Below are positions 35,147 to 43,547 of a DNA stretch of 64,000 bases, piece by piece (position 1 is the first letter of the stretch; every line of letters starts with the position of its first letter). The stretch lies in the NCBI RefSeq assembly GCF_014698045.1, contig NZ_JACJSE010000003.1, forward strand, positions 496,001 through 560,000. The letters are read 5' to 3'. Position numbers and translations under genes: made by a program. Source of the stretch: Aulosira sp. FACHB-615 (GTDB lineage Bacteria; Cyanobacteriota; Cyanobacteriia; Cyanobacteriales; Nostocaceae). The notes under the pieces were generated by a model that searched no databases, had not been told where the DNA came from, and saw only the letters and a program-made list of their open reading frames with translations.

Positions 35147-36631
35147 TTATTTATCAGGTTGTAAACCAGAAAATAGCGTCTCCCAATTACGAGAGTTAAC
35201 TTTATTTTCTGTTGCTTTGATTTCAAAAGTGACATTATGTACTTGACTTTGTTCTAACGCTTGTACGCAAAGTTCTGCCACATCCTCACGGCTGATTTTG
35301 CCCCGAATGTTATCACCTTGTTCTAAAATTAACTCCTGTCCACCACTTTCTTCAGTTAAGGCACAAGGTCTAATAATTGTGTAAGGAATACCACTAGCTC
35401 TTAAACTATCTTCGCCTTTTAATTTCCAGGTTAAAATACCACCTAACTGGTCATTTAATCTGACTGCGGGAGGTTCTTCATCTAAATTAATTCCTGGTCT
35501 TCCGGGACGAGTGACACCTGCGGAACTAACCAGCACAAATTTTGATAAAGTCTTCTCTCCATAAGCTTTAATAGATTCCACCTGCAAACAAAAACCACCA
35601 GGGCTAAATTTGGGATTTAACGCCCCATCATATTCAAATTTGCTCAACATCAGTTGAAATGAGCTAATTTTACTATTATTTAATGGTGGAGCATCTTTAA
35701 CAGTTTTGGCGCGAAATACAGGTGTTAATTCTGTAAAAGGAATGCGAATATTTATCCAAGTATTAGCTACCGTATCAAAAGAATAGCTGTAACCTAAACC
35801 ATCCCAAGTTGCATCAGGGCGGAGAAAGAGTTTATAACGTTGTCCATCACCTTTAACTCGTAGTTCTACACCTGTGTAACCAGATAAATTAAACGGTGGG
35901 TCAAAGTTTTTAGTTCTCACAGATGCAAAACCGCCGGAGTTGGCTGTAGAAACATTACCAGCAAACAAAGCAGCATTGTCTATGAGTTGAATATTACTAG
36001 AACTCACTCCACCCATCACCACATCATCTAACGCACCCCAAATATTTTTTAATTCAGCAGAGGGATGAGTAAAATCAAAGATTAGTTTTTCATTTGCGGC
36101 GGGGAGATATGTGGCGGCTGCGGCGACTAAGTTTTTCACACCTTGATATTCGACATTTTCGGGAGTGTCGCCAACAATTTCCGGCTGGTAAAATTTCACA
36201 CCTTGATAATATTTGTCTCTATTGGCGGTGTCGCCTTCCACGGGTTGGACACGCACTGCTGTACAACAAATCACGGCTTGAATATTCGCCATGACTAATG
36301 CGGTTAAAGTTTCAGGTTTGGTGATGTCTGCAACTACTAAGTCAACATCATTACCCAAAATTGACCGTGCTTGATCAATATCACGTACTAAACCGCGCAC
36401 TTGATAACCTCGTTCTCTCAGTCGCCTGACGACTCGCTTACCAAGTCCACCCGTTGCACCTGCTACTAGTATTACACCCACGCTTTTTTCTCCATTAGGT
36501 CTATGTTGTGTTTCTTGGGAACGACCTTGGATAAGTTTTTTGATGCAGTTGAGAAAAGGAATAACCTCGAAGTAAGACAGGGTATTGATAAACCTGCCTA
36601 AGTCCCATTGATAACGATTTTTGTCATTCAC
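35147..36631 (-). CDS. SDR-type NAD(P)-binding protein with inserted CIA30 domain
   Basis: The 494-residue protein starts with a Rossmann fold (VILVAGATGGLGKRVVRRL, dinucleotide motif GATGGLG near 57) like atypical SDR proteins. At about residues 180-365 comes a CIA30 domain (FDFTHPSAELKNIWGALDDVVMGGVS; FQLMLSKFEYDG), named for a complex I assembly factor. The SDR fold then resumes (FVLVSSAGVTRPGRPG; IPYTIIRPCALTEES). The CIA30 module is thus nested within the Rossmann domain. Such proteins are widespread in cyanobacteria and plastids. GAGGA lies upstream of ATG 36631. Confidence 0.9.
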   Translation of the reverse strand: MNDKNRYQWDLGRFINTLSYFEVIPFLNCIKKLIQGRSQETQHRPNGEKSVGVILVAGATGGLGKRVVRRLRERGYQVRGLVRDIDQARSILGNDVDLVVADITKPETLTALVMANIQAVICCTAVRVQPVEGDTANRDKYYQGVKFYQPEIVGDTPENVEYQGVKNLVAAAATYLPAANEKLIFDFTHPSAELKNIWGALDDVVMGGVSSSNIQLIDNAALFAGNVSTANSGGFASVRTKNFDPPFNLSGYTGVELRVKGDGQRYKLFLRPDATWDGLGYSYSFDTVANTWINIRIPFTELTPVFRAKTVKDAPPLNNSKISSFQLMLSKFEYDGALNPKFSPGGFCLQVESIKAYGEKTLSKFVLVSSAGVTRPGRPGINLDEEPPAVRLNDQLGGILTWKLKGEDSLRASGIPYTIIRPCALTEESGGQELILEQGDNIRGKISREDVAELCVQALEQSQVHNVTFEIKATENKVNSRNWETLFSGLQPDK

Positions 36632-36735
36632 AATTACGTCCTCATTAAAATTTTTTTGAGTGACTAGAGGTGAATAATAGTTTACAAGTTAAATTATAGA
36701 AATAACCCGTAAGGAAGTTTTACGAGCCAAAAATT

Positions 36736-37053
36736 TTAATACAAAACACTGTTTAATCCACGGTTTTTTACTAAGTGCAGTAGCTTAAGAGATGCTCCAC
36801 TAGGCTTTTTTTGTCCTATTTCCCATTTTTGAACTGTTGAAGGACTTATATTCAAAATACGTGCAAAAACAGCTTGGCTGACTTGAGATGATTCCCGTAT
36901 TTCTTTAATTTGATTAGGTTCTAGTGGCTCAATAGGAGGTATACATAAGTGTTCAAAGTCGCGCAATGTAGTTTGATTCATTAGTCCAGCTTTGTGTAGG
37001 TCTTTTGCTGTCTCATGAACTGCTTCCAGAATTGCTGATTTTTTCTTCCGCAT
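36736..37053 (-). CDS. XRE-family antitoxin (HigA/NadS type)
   Basis: The 105-residue protein has a C-terminal helix-turn-helix (IREIRESSQVSQAVFARILNISPSTVQKWEIG, in outline 48-79). It overlaps the upstream toxin gene by 41 bases, with the toxin first, the usual order for HigBA/NadS-type loci. It should bind the toxin and repress the operon. Confidence 0.87.
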   Translation of the reverse strand: MRKKKSAILEAVHETAKDLHKAGLMNQTTLRDFEHLCIPPIEPLEPNQIKEIRESSQVSQAVFARILNISPSTVQKWEIGQKKPSGASLKLLHLVKNRGLNSVLY

Positions 37054-37420
37054 TACAAATCACCTCTATTAACGCATTACTATTTTTTGCCTGTTCAAGC
37101 TCTTCTAGTGTATAAGCAAGTAATTGCTTAGATAACATTTTCAGAGCTTCTTCTTCATCTTTGTCAATGTTACTGCGTTCGTTTTTTGAAAAGCCAAAAA
37201 TAAAAAACCAACGATCTTCATTATTAGTAGCTACTAGTGTCCGAAATCCACCACGTTTACCTTTCCCTGGTTTTGCTATGCGTTTTTTAAACAACCCACC
37301 TCCTAAATCAGCATCATAAAGCCCTGCGGCCATTTCGTTTGCAGCGTTACAGAGACTAAGGTTGTTTAACTCTTCCTTCCGCGCCCAACGGTCAAAAGTA
37401 CGGTTTTTGTAAATTTTCAT
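37013..37420 (-). CDS. RelE/HigB-superfamily toxin (DUF1044 type)
   Basis: About 135 residues from ATG 37420; ten extra codons upstream in the same frame are unlikely to be translated. The pattern FDRWARKEELNNLSLCNAANEM..GLYDADLGGGLFKKRIAKPGKGKRGGFRTLV..WFFIFGFSKNERSNIDKDEEEALK is that of the toxin family paired with NadS-like regulators. The RGGFRTLVA strand and the basic cluster form the presumed RNA-binding site. A Ser-rich tail is shared with the overlap into the antitoxin gene. Confidence 0.87.
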   Translation of the reverse strand: MKIYKNRTFDRWARKEELNNLSLCNAANEMAAGLYDADLGGGLFKKRIAKPGKGKRGGFRTLVATNNEDRWFFIFGFSKNERSNIDKDEEEALKMLSKQLLAYTLEELEQAKNSNALIEVICNAEEKISNSGSSS

Positions 37421-37668
37421 TTGATAGTCTCTTTGGTTAAAGTGTAGCACTAGGTACTATATTTTAGGATGGATATCGTGTAGGCACATCTATGGAATAA
37501 TGGTTTTTTCAATCTTGCTAATCACTGATAGGATTTTGGCGATGTCTGTAGCTAATTCCGATTTGGTCTTCAAGATGAGGAAGTAGGTACAATAAATTGG
37601 TATTTTTGCGATCGCTCAAAACGCTAAAATACTTACCTAAATGTTGTTAATCATACAAAAACTTACTT

Positions 37669-38166
37669 ATGAGCCAACTAGAAAACGCTCAAGCTGAATA
37701 CGCAAATTTTCTGCAAGAGTTTCAAAGTGTCATTATTAGTACTGTTAATCCAGAGGGTATACCTAATAGTAGTTATGCACCTTTCGTCAGTGATGCAGCC
37801 AAAAATATTTATATTTATATCAGTGACTTGGCAGCCCACACCCAAAATATTTATGCTAATCCCCGTGTGAGTATTTTATTTATTGAAGATGAAACAAAAA
37901 GTAATAACATTTTTGCTCGTCGTCGTTTAACTTTTGATTGTACTGCGACTTTAATAGAACGAGATACAGAGACTTGGAATAAAATTGTTGACCAACTGCA
38001 AGAACGCTTTGGTGAAATGATTGAAGTCTTAAAAAGCTTAGGGGACTTTCGCATTTTTCAACTTATTCCCAGTTCCGGCCGTTTTGTCCTTGGTTTTGGC
38101 AATGCTTATAAAATTAGCGGTGACAATTTAAATGAATTGACTCATATTACGAGGGATAATCGTTAG
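37669..38166 (+). CDS. HugZ/HutZ-like pyridoxamine-oxidase-fold protein
   Basis: The 165-residue protein has the split-barrel flavin or haem-binding fold: VIISTVNPEGIPNSSYAPFV near 20-40, NPRVSILFIED, and RRLTFDCTATLIERD. The C-terminal GRFVLGFGNAYKISG is typical of haem-utilisation proteins of the HugZ group, which may degrade haem. It lies alone between two repeat blocks. A haem oxygenase role is inferred only. Confidence 0.82.
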   Translation: MSQLENAQAEYANFLQEFQSVIISTVNPEGIPNSSYAPFVSDAAKNIYIYISDLAAHTQNIYANPRVSILFIEDETKSNNIFARRRLTFDCTATLIERDTETWNKIVDQLQERFGEMIEVLKSLGDFRIFQLIPSSGRFVLGFGNAYKISGDNLNELTHITRDNR

Positions 38167-38189
38167 GTTTTTGATCATTTTGTTGGAAG

Positions 38190-38350
38190 ATGAGGGGGAC
38201 GCGGGGGACAAGGGAGAGAGATGTTTGTAAATTATTTAGGACTATAGGAATCATATTTGATTTTTGAAAAAAATCAGTACACCCATATCAGGCTTCTTTC
38301 CTACTCCCCATTCCCTATTCCCTATTCCCTATTCCCTATTCCCTACCTAC
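38190..38350. repeat. STRR block with five ttcccta heptamers
   Basis: A G-rich stretch (gggggacgcgggggacaaggg, from 38194) is followed at about 38302-38345 by consecutive ccctatt heptamers. It lies 50 bases before the hydrolase start codon. Confidence 0.7.
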
Positions 38351-38394
38351 ACCAATAAATTCAGAAATCAAACCGGATTCTTATACTTCATATT

Positions 38395-39288
38395 ATGCTT
38401 CAATTTCAACCTCCTGGCTTTGGGCAGAAAGTGATTCATACTTCCTTGGGAGCGATGGTGTATTATACTCAGACATCTGCACCTTGGTTGAATGCTGACA
38501 GTGAAGATTTACCGCCACTATTATTTCTGCATAATTTTGGGGGTGGGGCTTCGGCTTATGAATGGTCGAAGGTGTACCCAGCATTCGCGGATAAATATCG
38601 CATTTTAGCGCCTGATTTAATTGGTTGGGGCGATTCTGCACACCCGGTACGCGATTATCAAATTAAAGATTATTTGACGACGCTGGCTGAATTTATTACT
38701 CAAACTTGTCGCCAACCTGTACAAGTTATTGCATCATCACTGACGGCTGCTTTAACTATTCGTTTGGCTATTACTCAGCCGCAATTATTCCAATCATTAT
38801 ATTTAGTTTGTCCTTCGGGGTTTGATGATTTTGGGCAAGGTGCTGGACGCAGGCTACCACTTTCTGTGATCAATACACCCCTAGTAGATAGTTTAATTTA
38901 TGGGTTGGGTGCAGAAAATGAATTGGCAGTGCGGAATTTTTTACAAAGTTTTTTGTTTGCTAAACCCGGACGTGTTTCGCCAGAAATGGTCGCTGCTTAT
39001 TTAACTTCAGCACAACAACCTAATGCGAGGTTTGCCGCCTTGGCATTTTTGCGGGGTGATTTATATTTTGATTTGAGTTTGTATCTGCAACAGTTAACTA
39101 TCCCAACTGTATTTTTTTGGGGTGAGGAAGCACAATTTACGAGTATTAAATTAGGGCGGAGGTTAGCAAATTTAAATTTAAATGCTGTATCTAAATTTTA
39201 TGCGATCGCTGATGCTGGAGTCCTCCCTCATTTAGAATTACCCGAAGTCATCATTGGTTTATTACAGCAGCATTTATCTAATAGGTAG
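38395..39288 (+). CDS. Alpha/beta-fold hydrolase
   Basis: The 297-residue protein has the hydrolase core: oxyanion loop LHNFGGGASAYEW (HNFGG in place of HGxGG), PDLIGWGDSA, and the nucleophile elbow VIASSLTAAL, where the usual GxSxG reads ASSLT. The acid is probably Glu in FFWGEEAQF, and the catalytic His is in AGVLPHLE. The degenerate elbow still leaves Ser in place. Substrate unknown. Its 3' end overlaps the end of a decayed histidine kinase on the other strand. Confidence 0.87.
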   Translation: MLQFQPPGFGQKVIHTSLGAMVYYTQTSAPWLNADSEDLPPLLFLHNFGGGASAYEWSKVYPAFADKYRILAPDLIGWGDSAHPVRDYQIKDYLTTLAEFITQTCRQPVQVIASSLTAALTIRLAITQPQLFQSLYLVCPSGFDDFGQGAGRRLPLSVINTPLVDSLIYGLGAENELAVRNFLQSFLFAKPGRVSPEMVAAYLTSAQQPNARFAALAFLRGDLYFDLSLYLQQLTIPTVFFWGEEAQFTSIKLGRRLANLNLNAVSKFYAIADAGVLPHLELPEVIIGLLQQHLSNR

Positions 39289-39580
39289 CTCAATGACAAA
39301 CTCTAAACCTTCGCCTAGCTTGGAATTATAATATAATTTGCCATGATGATTGTTAACTACGATTTGGTAAGAAATTGATAGACCCAAACCTGTGCCTTTG
39401 ATTTAATTGCACATTGAATTTCATTGGGCGGTTCAGGCAGATACTTTTGATAAAGTTGGAGTAAAGTAACTATCTCTTGAATATACTGTTCGACAAAACT
39501 TAAGTTACCAGCAATAAAATTAATCGGATTATTTACTTTATGGGCGATTCCGGCTGCTAATTGTCCAATATTCTTTAGTT
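39274..39580 (-). pseudogene. Decayed histidine kinase (deletion plus frameshift)
   Basis: Read on the minus strand, one frame gives NIGQLAAGIAHKVNNPINFI, an H-box whose conserved HE has become HK, followed by SFVEQYIQEIVTLLQLYQKY. Near 39400 the coding potential jumps to another frame giving KGTGLGLSISYQIVVNNHHG..LGEGLEFVIELPIR and a stop at 39274. The ATPase N and G1 boxes, some 150 residues, are missing, and a stop lies just upstream of the H-box. The remnant matches the two intact large kinases of this window. Confidence 0.85.
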
Positions 39581-39902
39581 ATCAGAGTTTGTTTAAAAAG
39601 TACTATTGTTCACATCAAAATCTTAAAAACCTAACCTCCTAGCCCTCTTTACCTACGCTATCCATGAAGCCAAGCATTTCATCAACCTACTGAGAAGCCA
39701 ATTGTGAAGAAAGATGTTTATAATGGTTAGTTTAAAAAGGGGGTTCGTTTTCAGGTTATGCAACTAAAATTTGACGAATTAAAATACTCATCATTTCCCC
39801 AGAGTTGACTATAGGTAATACTAGACTCTAGTCACTAACACTTGCATAACAAGGTTATGCTAAATTTTGACTGATAAATTCTGATTTCTATTCATAAAAA
39901 TT
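39581..39902. other. Intergenic region upstream of the MoxR gene
   Basis: No gene was found in about 320 bases. Two similar tttaaaaag tracts occur at 39591 and 39732, the second before a G-run. The region follows the kinase remnant and may be part of the same decayed locus. Confidence 0.35.
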
Positions 39903-40853
39903 ATGAGCCAAAACCATTCTGTCTTAATTACCCTGGAACAAAAACTCAATCAAATTGTAGTGGGACAATCTAGCCTCATCCAGCAGTTGCTAATAGCCTT
40001 GTTAGGAGGTGGACACGTAATTTTAGAAGGTGTACCCGGAACAGGTAAAACACTTCTAGTCAAAGTTTTAGCCCAGTTAATTCAAGGTGATTTTCGCCGT
40101 ATTCAACTTACACCAGATGTTTTACCCTCAGATATTACCGGAACAAATATTTTTGACTTAAATAGTCGCAGTTTTACCCTCAAAAAAGGGCCAGTCTTTA
40201 CCGAAGTGTTACTAGCAGATGAAATTAACCGCACTCCTCCTAAAACTCAAGCGGCACTGTTAGAAGCAATGGAAGAAATGCAAGTTACCTTAGATGGTGA
40301 AAGTTTACCTTTGCCGGATTTATTTTGGGTAATAGCAACACAAAACCCTTTGGAATTTGAAGGGACTTATCCTTTACCAGAAGCACAGTTAGACAGGTTT
40401 TTATTCAAACTATTAGTAGATTATCCTGACCAAGCCGCAGAAAAACAAATGTTACTCAATCGTCAAGCCGGATTTGCCGCGCGACGGATAGATATTTTTA
40501 ATTTACAACCAGTAGCAACAGTCGCAGAAATTTTACAAGCACGCCAAGAAGTGAAACAAGTGCAAATATCTGAAAAAATTATCGATTATCTTTTAGCTTT
40601 AGTGAGAGCATCACGCCAATTTCCTGATTTAGCTTTGGGCGCGTCACCCCGTGCGGCTGGTGCTTGGTTGCAAACATCTCAAGCCGCCGCATGGTTAGCC
40701 GGACGCGATTTTGTCACACCAGATGATGTGAAAGCTGTAGCTTCACCTTTGTTACGTCATCGTTTGCTACTTAAACCAGAAGCTATGTTAGATGGTTTAC
40801 AAATTGATGCGATTATTGCGTCGGTAATTAATCAAGTTAAAGTCCCCCGATGA
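39903..40853 (+). CDS. MoxR-family AAA+ ATPase
   Basis: The 316-residue ATPase has Walker A GVPGTGKT (about 42-49), Walker B VLLADEINRTPPKTQAALLEAMEE, sensor 1 VIATQNP, and the arginine-rich lid (ALGASPRAAGAWL). MoxR proteins act as chaperones for cofactor insertion or complex assembly and normally sit next to a DUF58 gene. Here that partner lies 830 bases further on, with a toxin-antitoxin module between them. Confidence 0.92.
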   Translation: MSQNHSVLITLEQKLNQIVVGQSSLIQQLLIALLGGGHVILEGVPGTGKTLLVKVLAQLIQGDFRRIQLTPDVLPSDITGTNIFDLNSRSFTLKKGPVFTEVLLADEINRTPPKTQAALLEAMEEMQVTLDGESLPLPDLFWVIATQNPLEFEGTYPLPEAQLDRFLFKLLVDYPDQAAEKQMLLNRQAGFAARRIDIFNLQPVATVAEILQARQEVKQVQISEKIIDYLLALVRASRQFPDLALGASPRAAGAWLQTSQAAAWLAGRDFVTPDDVKAVASPLLRHRLLLKPEAMLDGLQIDAIIASVINQVKVPR

Positions 40854-40919
40854 AATGTCAATGATAAAAATTGATAAGCTAATCAATATCTTACAATTGG
40901 ATAAATGATTGAGGTAAAA

Positions 40920-41192
40920 ATGAAAATCAAAGAACAGATTAACCAAGAACTAGAGAAATTGCCTGAACCTTTATTACAGGAAATTTTAGATTTTATTCAG
41001 TTTTTGCAAGCCAAACACCAGCTAGAAAATATATCAGTAAATAACCAAGTTTCTCAACCACTCAAAGCAGAACATAATGTTACTAATTCTACTGCCGAAG
41101 ATTTATTAGAATTTGTCGGGAGTTGGGAAGGTTCAGATATCAGAGAATGTCTGCAATTAGTTCATGAAAATCGAATACAACTTGAATTTTAA
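40920..41192 (+). CDS. VapB-like antitoxin with DUF2281-type N-terminus
   Basis: 90 residues from ATG 40920, favoured by GAGG five bases upstream; an ATG at 40905 is also in frame. The N-terminus MKIKEQINQELEKLPEPLLQ and ILDFIQFLQAK is common among cyanobacterial antitoxins of VapC toxins. The C-terminal region (LLEFVGSWEGSDIRECLQLV) probably binds the toxin. Two bases separate it from the toxin gene. Confidence 0.8.
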   Translation: MKIKEQINQELEKLPEPLLQEILDFIQFLQAKHQLENISVNNQVSQPLKAEHNVTNSTAEDLLEFVGSWEGSDIRECLQLVHENRIQLEF

Positions 41193-41194
41193 TC

Positions 41195-41638
41195 ATGTAT
41201 CTTCTTGATACCAATCATTGTTCCTTCTTGATGGAGGGTTTACCTAGTGTTGCCAATCACCTGCGATCGCTTGGTCAAATACAACTGTCTACTAGTGTTA
41301 TTGTTGCAGGAGAATTACGCTTTATGGCGCAAAATTCCCAACAGAAAGCTGCTAACTTAATCAAAGTTAATGCGGTATTGCAGCGAATTAACTTATATGG
41401 AATCGATAAAGAAACTACAGAAATTTACGGTGACTTTAAATCTGAATTAATCAAGCATTTTGGCCCCAAAGAAAAAACTAAACGTAGCACAACTCAATTA
41501 AATACTATCGGGATTAGTGAAAATGACCTCTGGATAGCTGCGACAGCCTTACGCCATTCATTGATTATCGTTTCATGCGATAGTGATTTTGAGCGAATGC
41601 AGCAAGTAAGAGAAATTGCTTGGGAAAGTTGGGTTTAG
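41195..41638 (+). CDS. VapC-like PIN-domain toxin
   Basis: The 147-residue PIN nuclease has the four acidic positions: Asp5 (MYLLDTNHCS), Glu in VVAGELRFMA, Asp in SENDLWIAATAL, and Asp in VSCDSDFERM. It should cleave a specific RNA when not bound by the antitoxin encoded just upstream. The module lies between the moxR-like and DUF58 genes, on the same strand. Confidence 0.88.
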   Translation: MYLLDTNHCSFLMEGLPSVANHLRSLGQIQLSTSVIVAGELRFMAQNSQQKAANLIKVNAVLQRINLYGIDKETTEIYGDFKSELIKHFGPKEKTKRSTTQLNTIGISENDLWIAATALRHSLIIVSCDSDFERMQQVREIAWESWV

Positions 41639-41684
41639 ATTTCTAAAAAATACTTACAAAAATTAGCAAAAAACTAAATAAAAC

Positions 41685-43004
41685 ATGGTTGCTTCTCAAA
41701 GAGTTTATTTTTTATTAGGATTAGGAATTGCGATCGCACCCATCCTTTCCCTATTCCTCACCATTCCCGTTAGCATCGCCATCACTTTATTATTTGATGC
41801 CATTATTCTGATATTGATGATGGTGGATGGGTTGCGAGTCCGTTCATTACGAGTGCAAATCAAGCGCGACTTACCGCAACGCTTATCAATTGGGCGAGAT
41901 AATCCGGTAATGTTGACGGTAACAGCCGCAAACACTGACGCAATTATTCAAATTCGTGATTACTATCCCCCAGAATTTGGCGTATCTACCCCGACACTCA
42001 CCGCCACTATTCCCGCTAACACTACCCAAGAATTAACTTACACTGTCCACCCCAGACAACGAGGGGAATTTCCTTGGGGAAATATTCAAGTGCGACAGTT
42101 GGGAACTTGGGGGTTAGCTTGGCATAATTGGCAAATACCGCAAAATGTTGCAGTCAAAGTTTATCCTGATTTAATTGGGTTGCGATCGCTCTCTATTCGC
42201 CTCACCTTACAATCATCAGGTTCCATCCGCCAATCTCGCCGCATGGGTATCGGTACAGAGTTTGCAGAACTGCGGAACTATCACACTGGTGATGATTTAC
42301 GTTTTATTGATTGGAAAGCCACCGCCAGGAGAACTACTGGGAATACTCCACCTTTGGTCAGGGTGTTAGAACCAGAACAAGAACAAACCTTGATTATTTT
42401 ATTAGACCGTGGTCGGCTAATGACAGCACAAGTCAAAGGCTTACAGCGATTTGATTGGGGTTTAAATGCTACTTTATCATTAGCATTAGCCGGATTACAT
42501 CGGGGCGATCGCGTCGGGGTGGGTGTATTTGACCGCCAAATGCACACATGGGTTTCCCCAGAACGCGGACAATCTCATCTGGGTAAATTAATCGATTATC
42601 TCACTCCCATTCAGCCAGTTTTACTCGAATCTGATTATTTAGGGGCTGTTACCAATGTAGTACAACGGCAAACTCGCCGTGCCTTAGTAGTTGTCATCAC
42701 CGATTTAGTTGATGTCACCGCTTCTACGGAATTATTAGCCGCACTCTCTCGGTTAGCGCCCCGTTATTTACCCTTCTGCGTCACTTTGCGAGATCCCCAA
42801 GTTGATCATCTAGCGCACACATTTACTCAAGAGGTGACAGCAGCTTATAGTCGTGCTGTGGCTTTAGATTTATTAGCACAACGTCAAGTAGCCTTTGCTC
42901 AATTAAAGCAAAAAGGAGTCTTGGTACTTGATGCACCAGCAAATCAAATTACTGACCAGTTGGTTGAAAGATATCTACAACTTAAAGCCAGAAATCAGTT
43001 ATGA
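41685..43004 (+). CDS. DUF58 protein, MoxR partner
   Basis: The 439-residue membrane protein has two adjacent N-terminal membrane segments (about 8-27 and 30-47), a beta-rich periplasmic-type region, and the DUF58 signature GTEFAELRNYHTGDDLRFIDWKATAR (in part; near 205-230). A vWA-like part follows (LIILLDRGRLM, VVVITDLVD). DUF58 proteins cooperate with MoxR ATPases in complexes of uncertain purpose. It starts 46 bases after the PIN toxin gene. Confidence 0.88.
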   Translation: MVASQRVYFLLGLGIAIAPILSLFLTIPVSIAITLLFDAIILILMMVDGLRVRSLRVQIKRDLPQRLSIGRDNPVMLTVTAANTDAIIQIRDYYPPEFGVSTPTLTATIPANTTQELTYTVHPRQRGEFPWGNIQVRQLGTWGLAWHNWQIPQNVAVKVYPDLIGLRSLSIRLTLQSSGSIRQSRRMGIGTEFAELRNYHTGDDLRFIDWKATARRTTGNTPPLVRVLEPEQEQTLIILLDRGRLMTAQVKGLQRFDWGLNATLSLALAGLHRGDRVGVGVFDRQMHTWVSPERGQSHLGKLIDYLTPIQPVLLESDYLGAVTNVVQRQTRRALVVVITDLVDVTASTELLAALSRLAPRYLPFCVTLRDPQVDHLAHTFTQEVTAAYSRAVALDLLAQRQVAFAQLKQKGVLVLDAPANQITDQLVERYLQLKARNQL

Positions 43005-43082
43005 ATGGTCATTTGTTATTTGTCATTTGTCATTTGTTGGCGAAAGTTATTAGCGTTTGTTCTCTCAATGTGAGATTATGCA

Positions 43083-43427
43083 ATGGATAAATTAATAGAG
43101 TATCCTAAGTTAATTAAGCGCATTTTAACTGAGTATGTAGAATTTAGTAACCGCCATTCCAACTCAGATATAGAGAGATTTTTGATTGTGGATGAATCAC
43201 AGAATAATTATATTTGGATGAATCTGGGTTGGCAAAATGGAGAACGTGTTTCTGGTATAACAGTCTATGTGCGGATTCGTGATGGCAAATTCTGGATTGA
43301 AGAAGATTGGACTGAAGAAGGCATTGCAACTGATTTAGTTCGTGCCGGTGTTCCTAAAGATGATATTGTACTGGCATTTCATGAACCGCAGATGAGGCAG
43401 TATACAGATTTTGCTGTAGTATCGTAA
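43083..43427 (+). CDS. XisI-family protein
   Basis: The 114-residue protein has the XisI pattern: LIKRILTEYVEFSNRHSNSDIERFLIVDE, NNYIWMNLGWQNGERVSGITVYVRIRDGKFWIEEDWTEEGIATDLVRAGVPKDDIVLAFHEP (seen across 14-105, quoted in short). XisI was named as a controlling factor for fdxN element excision in Anabaena, where it works with XisH. No XisH gene lies within this window, so the gene is an orphan or regulates something else. No DNA element border was seen near it. Confidence 0.9.
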   Translation: MDKLIEYPKLIKRILTEYVEFSNRHSNSDIERFLIVDESQNNYIWMNLGWQNGERVSGITVYVRIRDGKFWIEEDWTEEGIATDLVRAGVPKDDIVLAFHEPQMRQYTDFAVVS

Positions 43428-43547
43428 TTTTTTTCATCTTTGCCCCTACTCTGCGAGTTCCGCTTGCGGTATGCGCGAGACTTAAAATTCGTGTTTTATA
43501 ACATTCATACAAGAGGTCTAATAATTACTGATTGAGGCTGAAAAATC

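Noticed and set aside
43083..43427. Excision element border next to xisI
   Set aside because: No recombinase gene and no direct repeat flanking the gene was seen.
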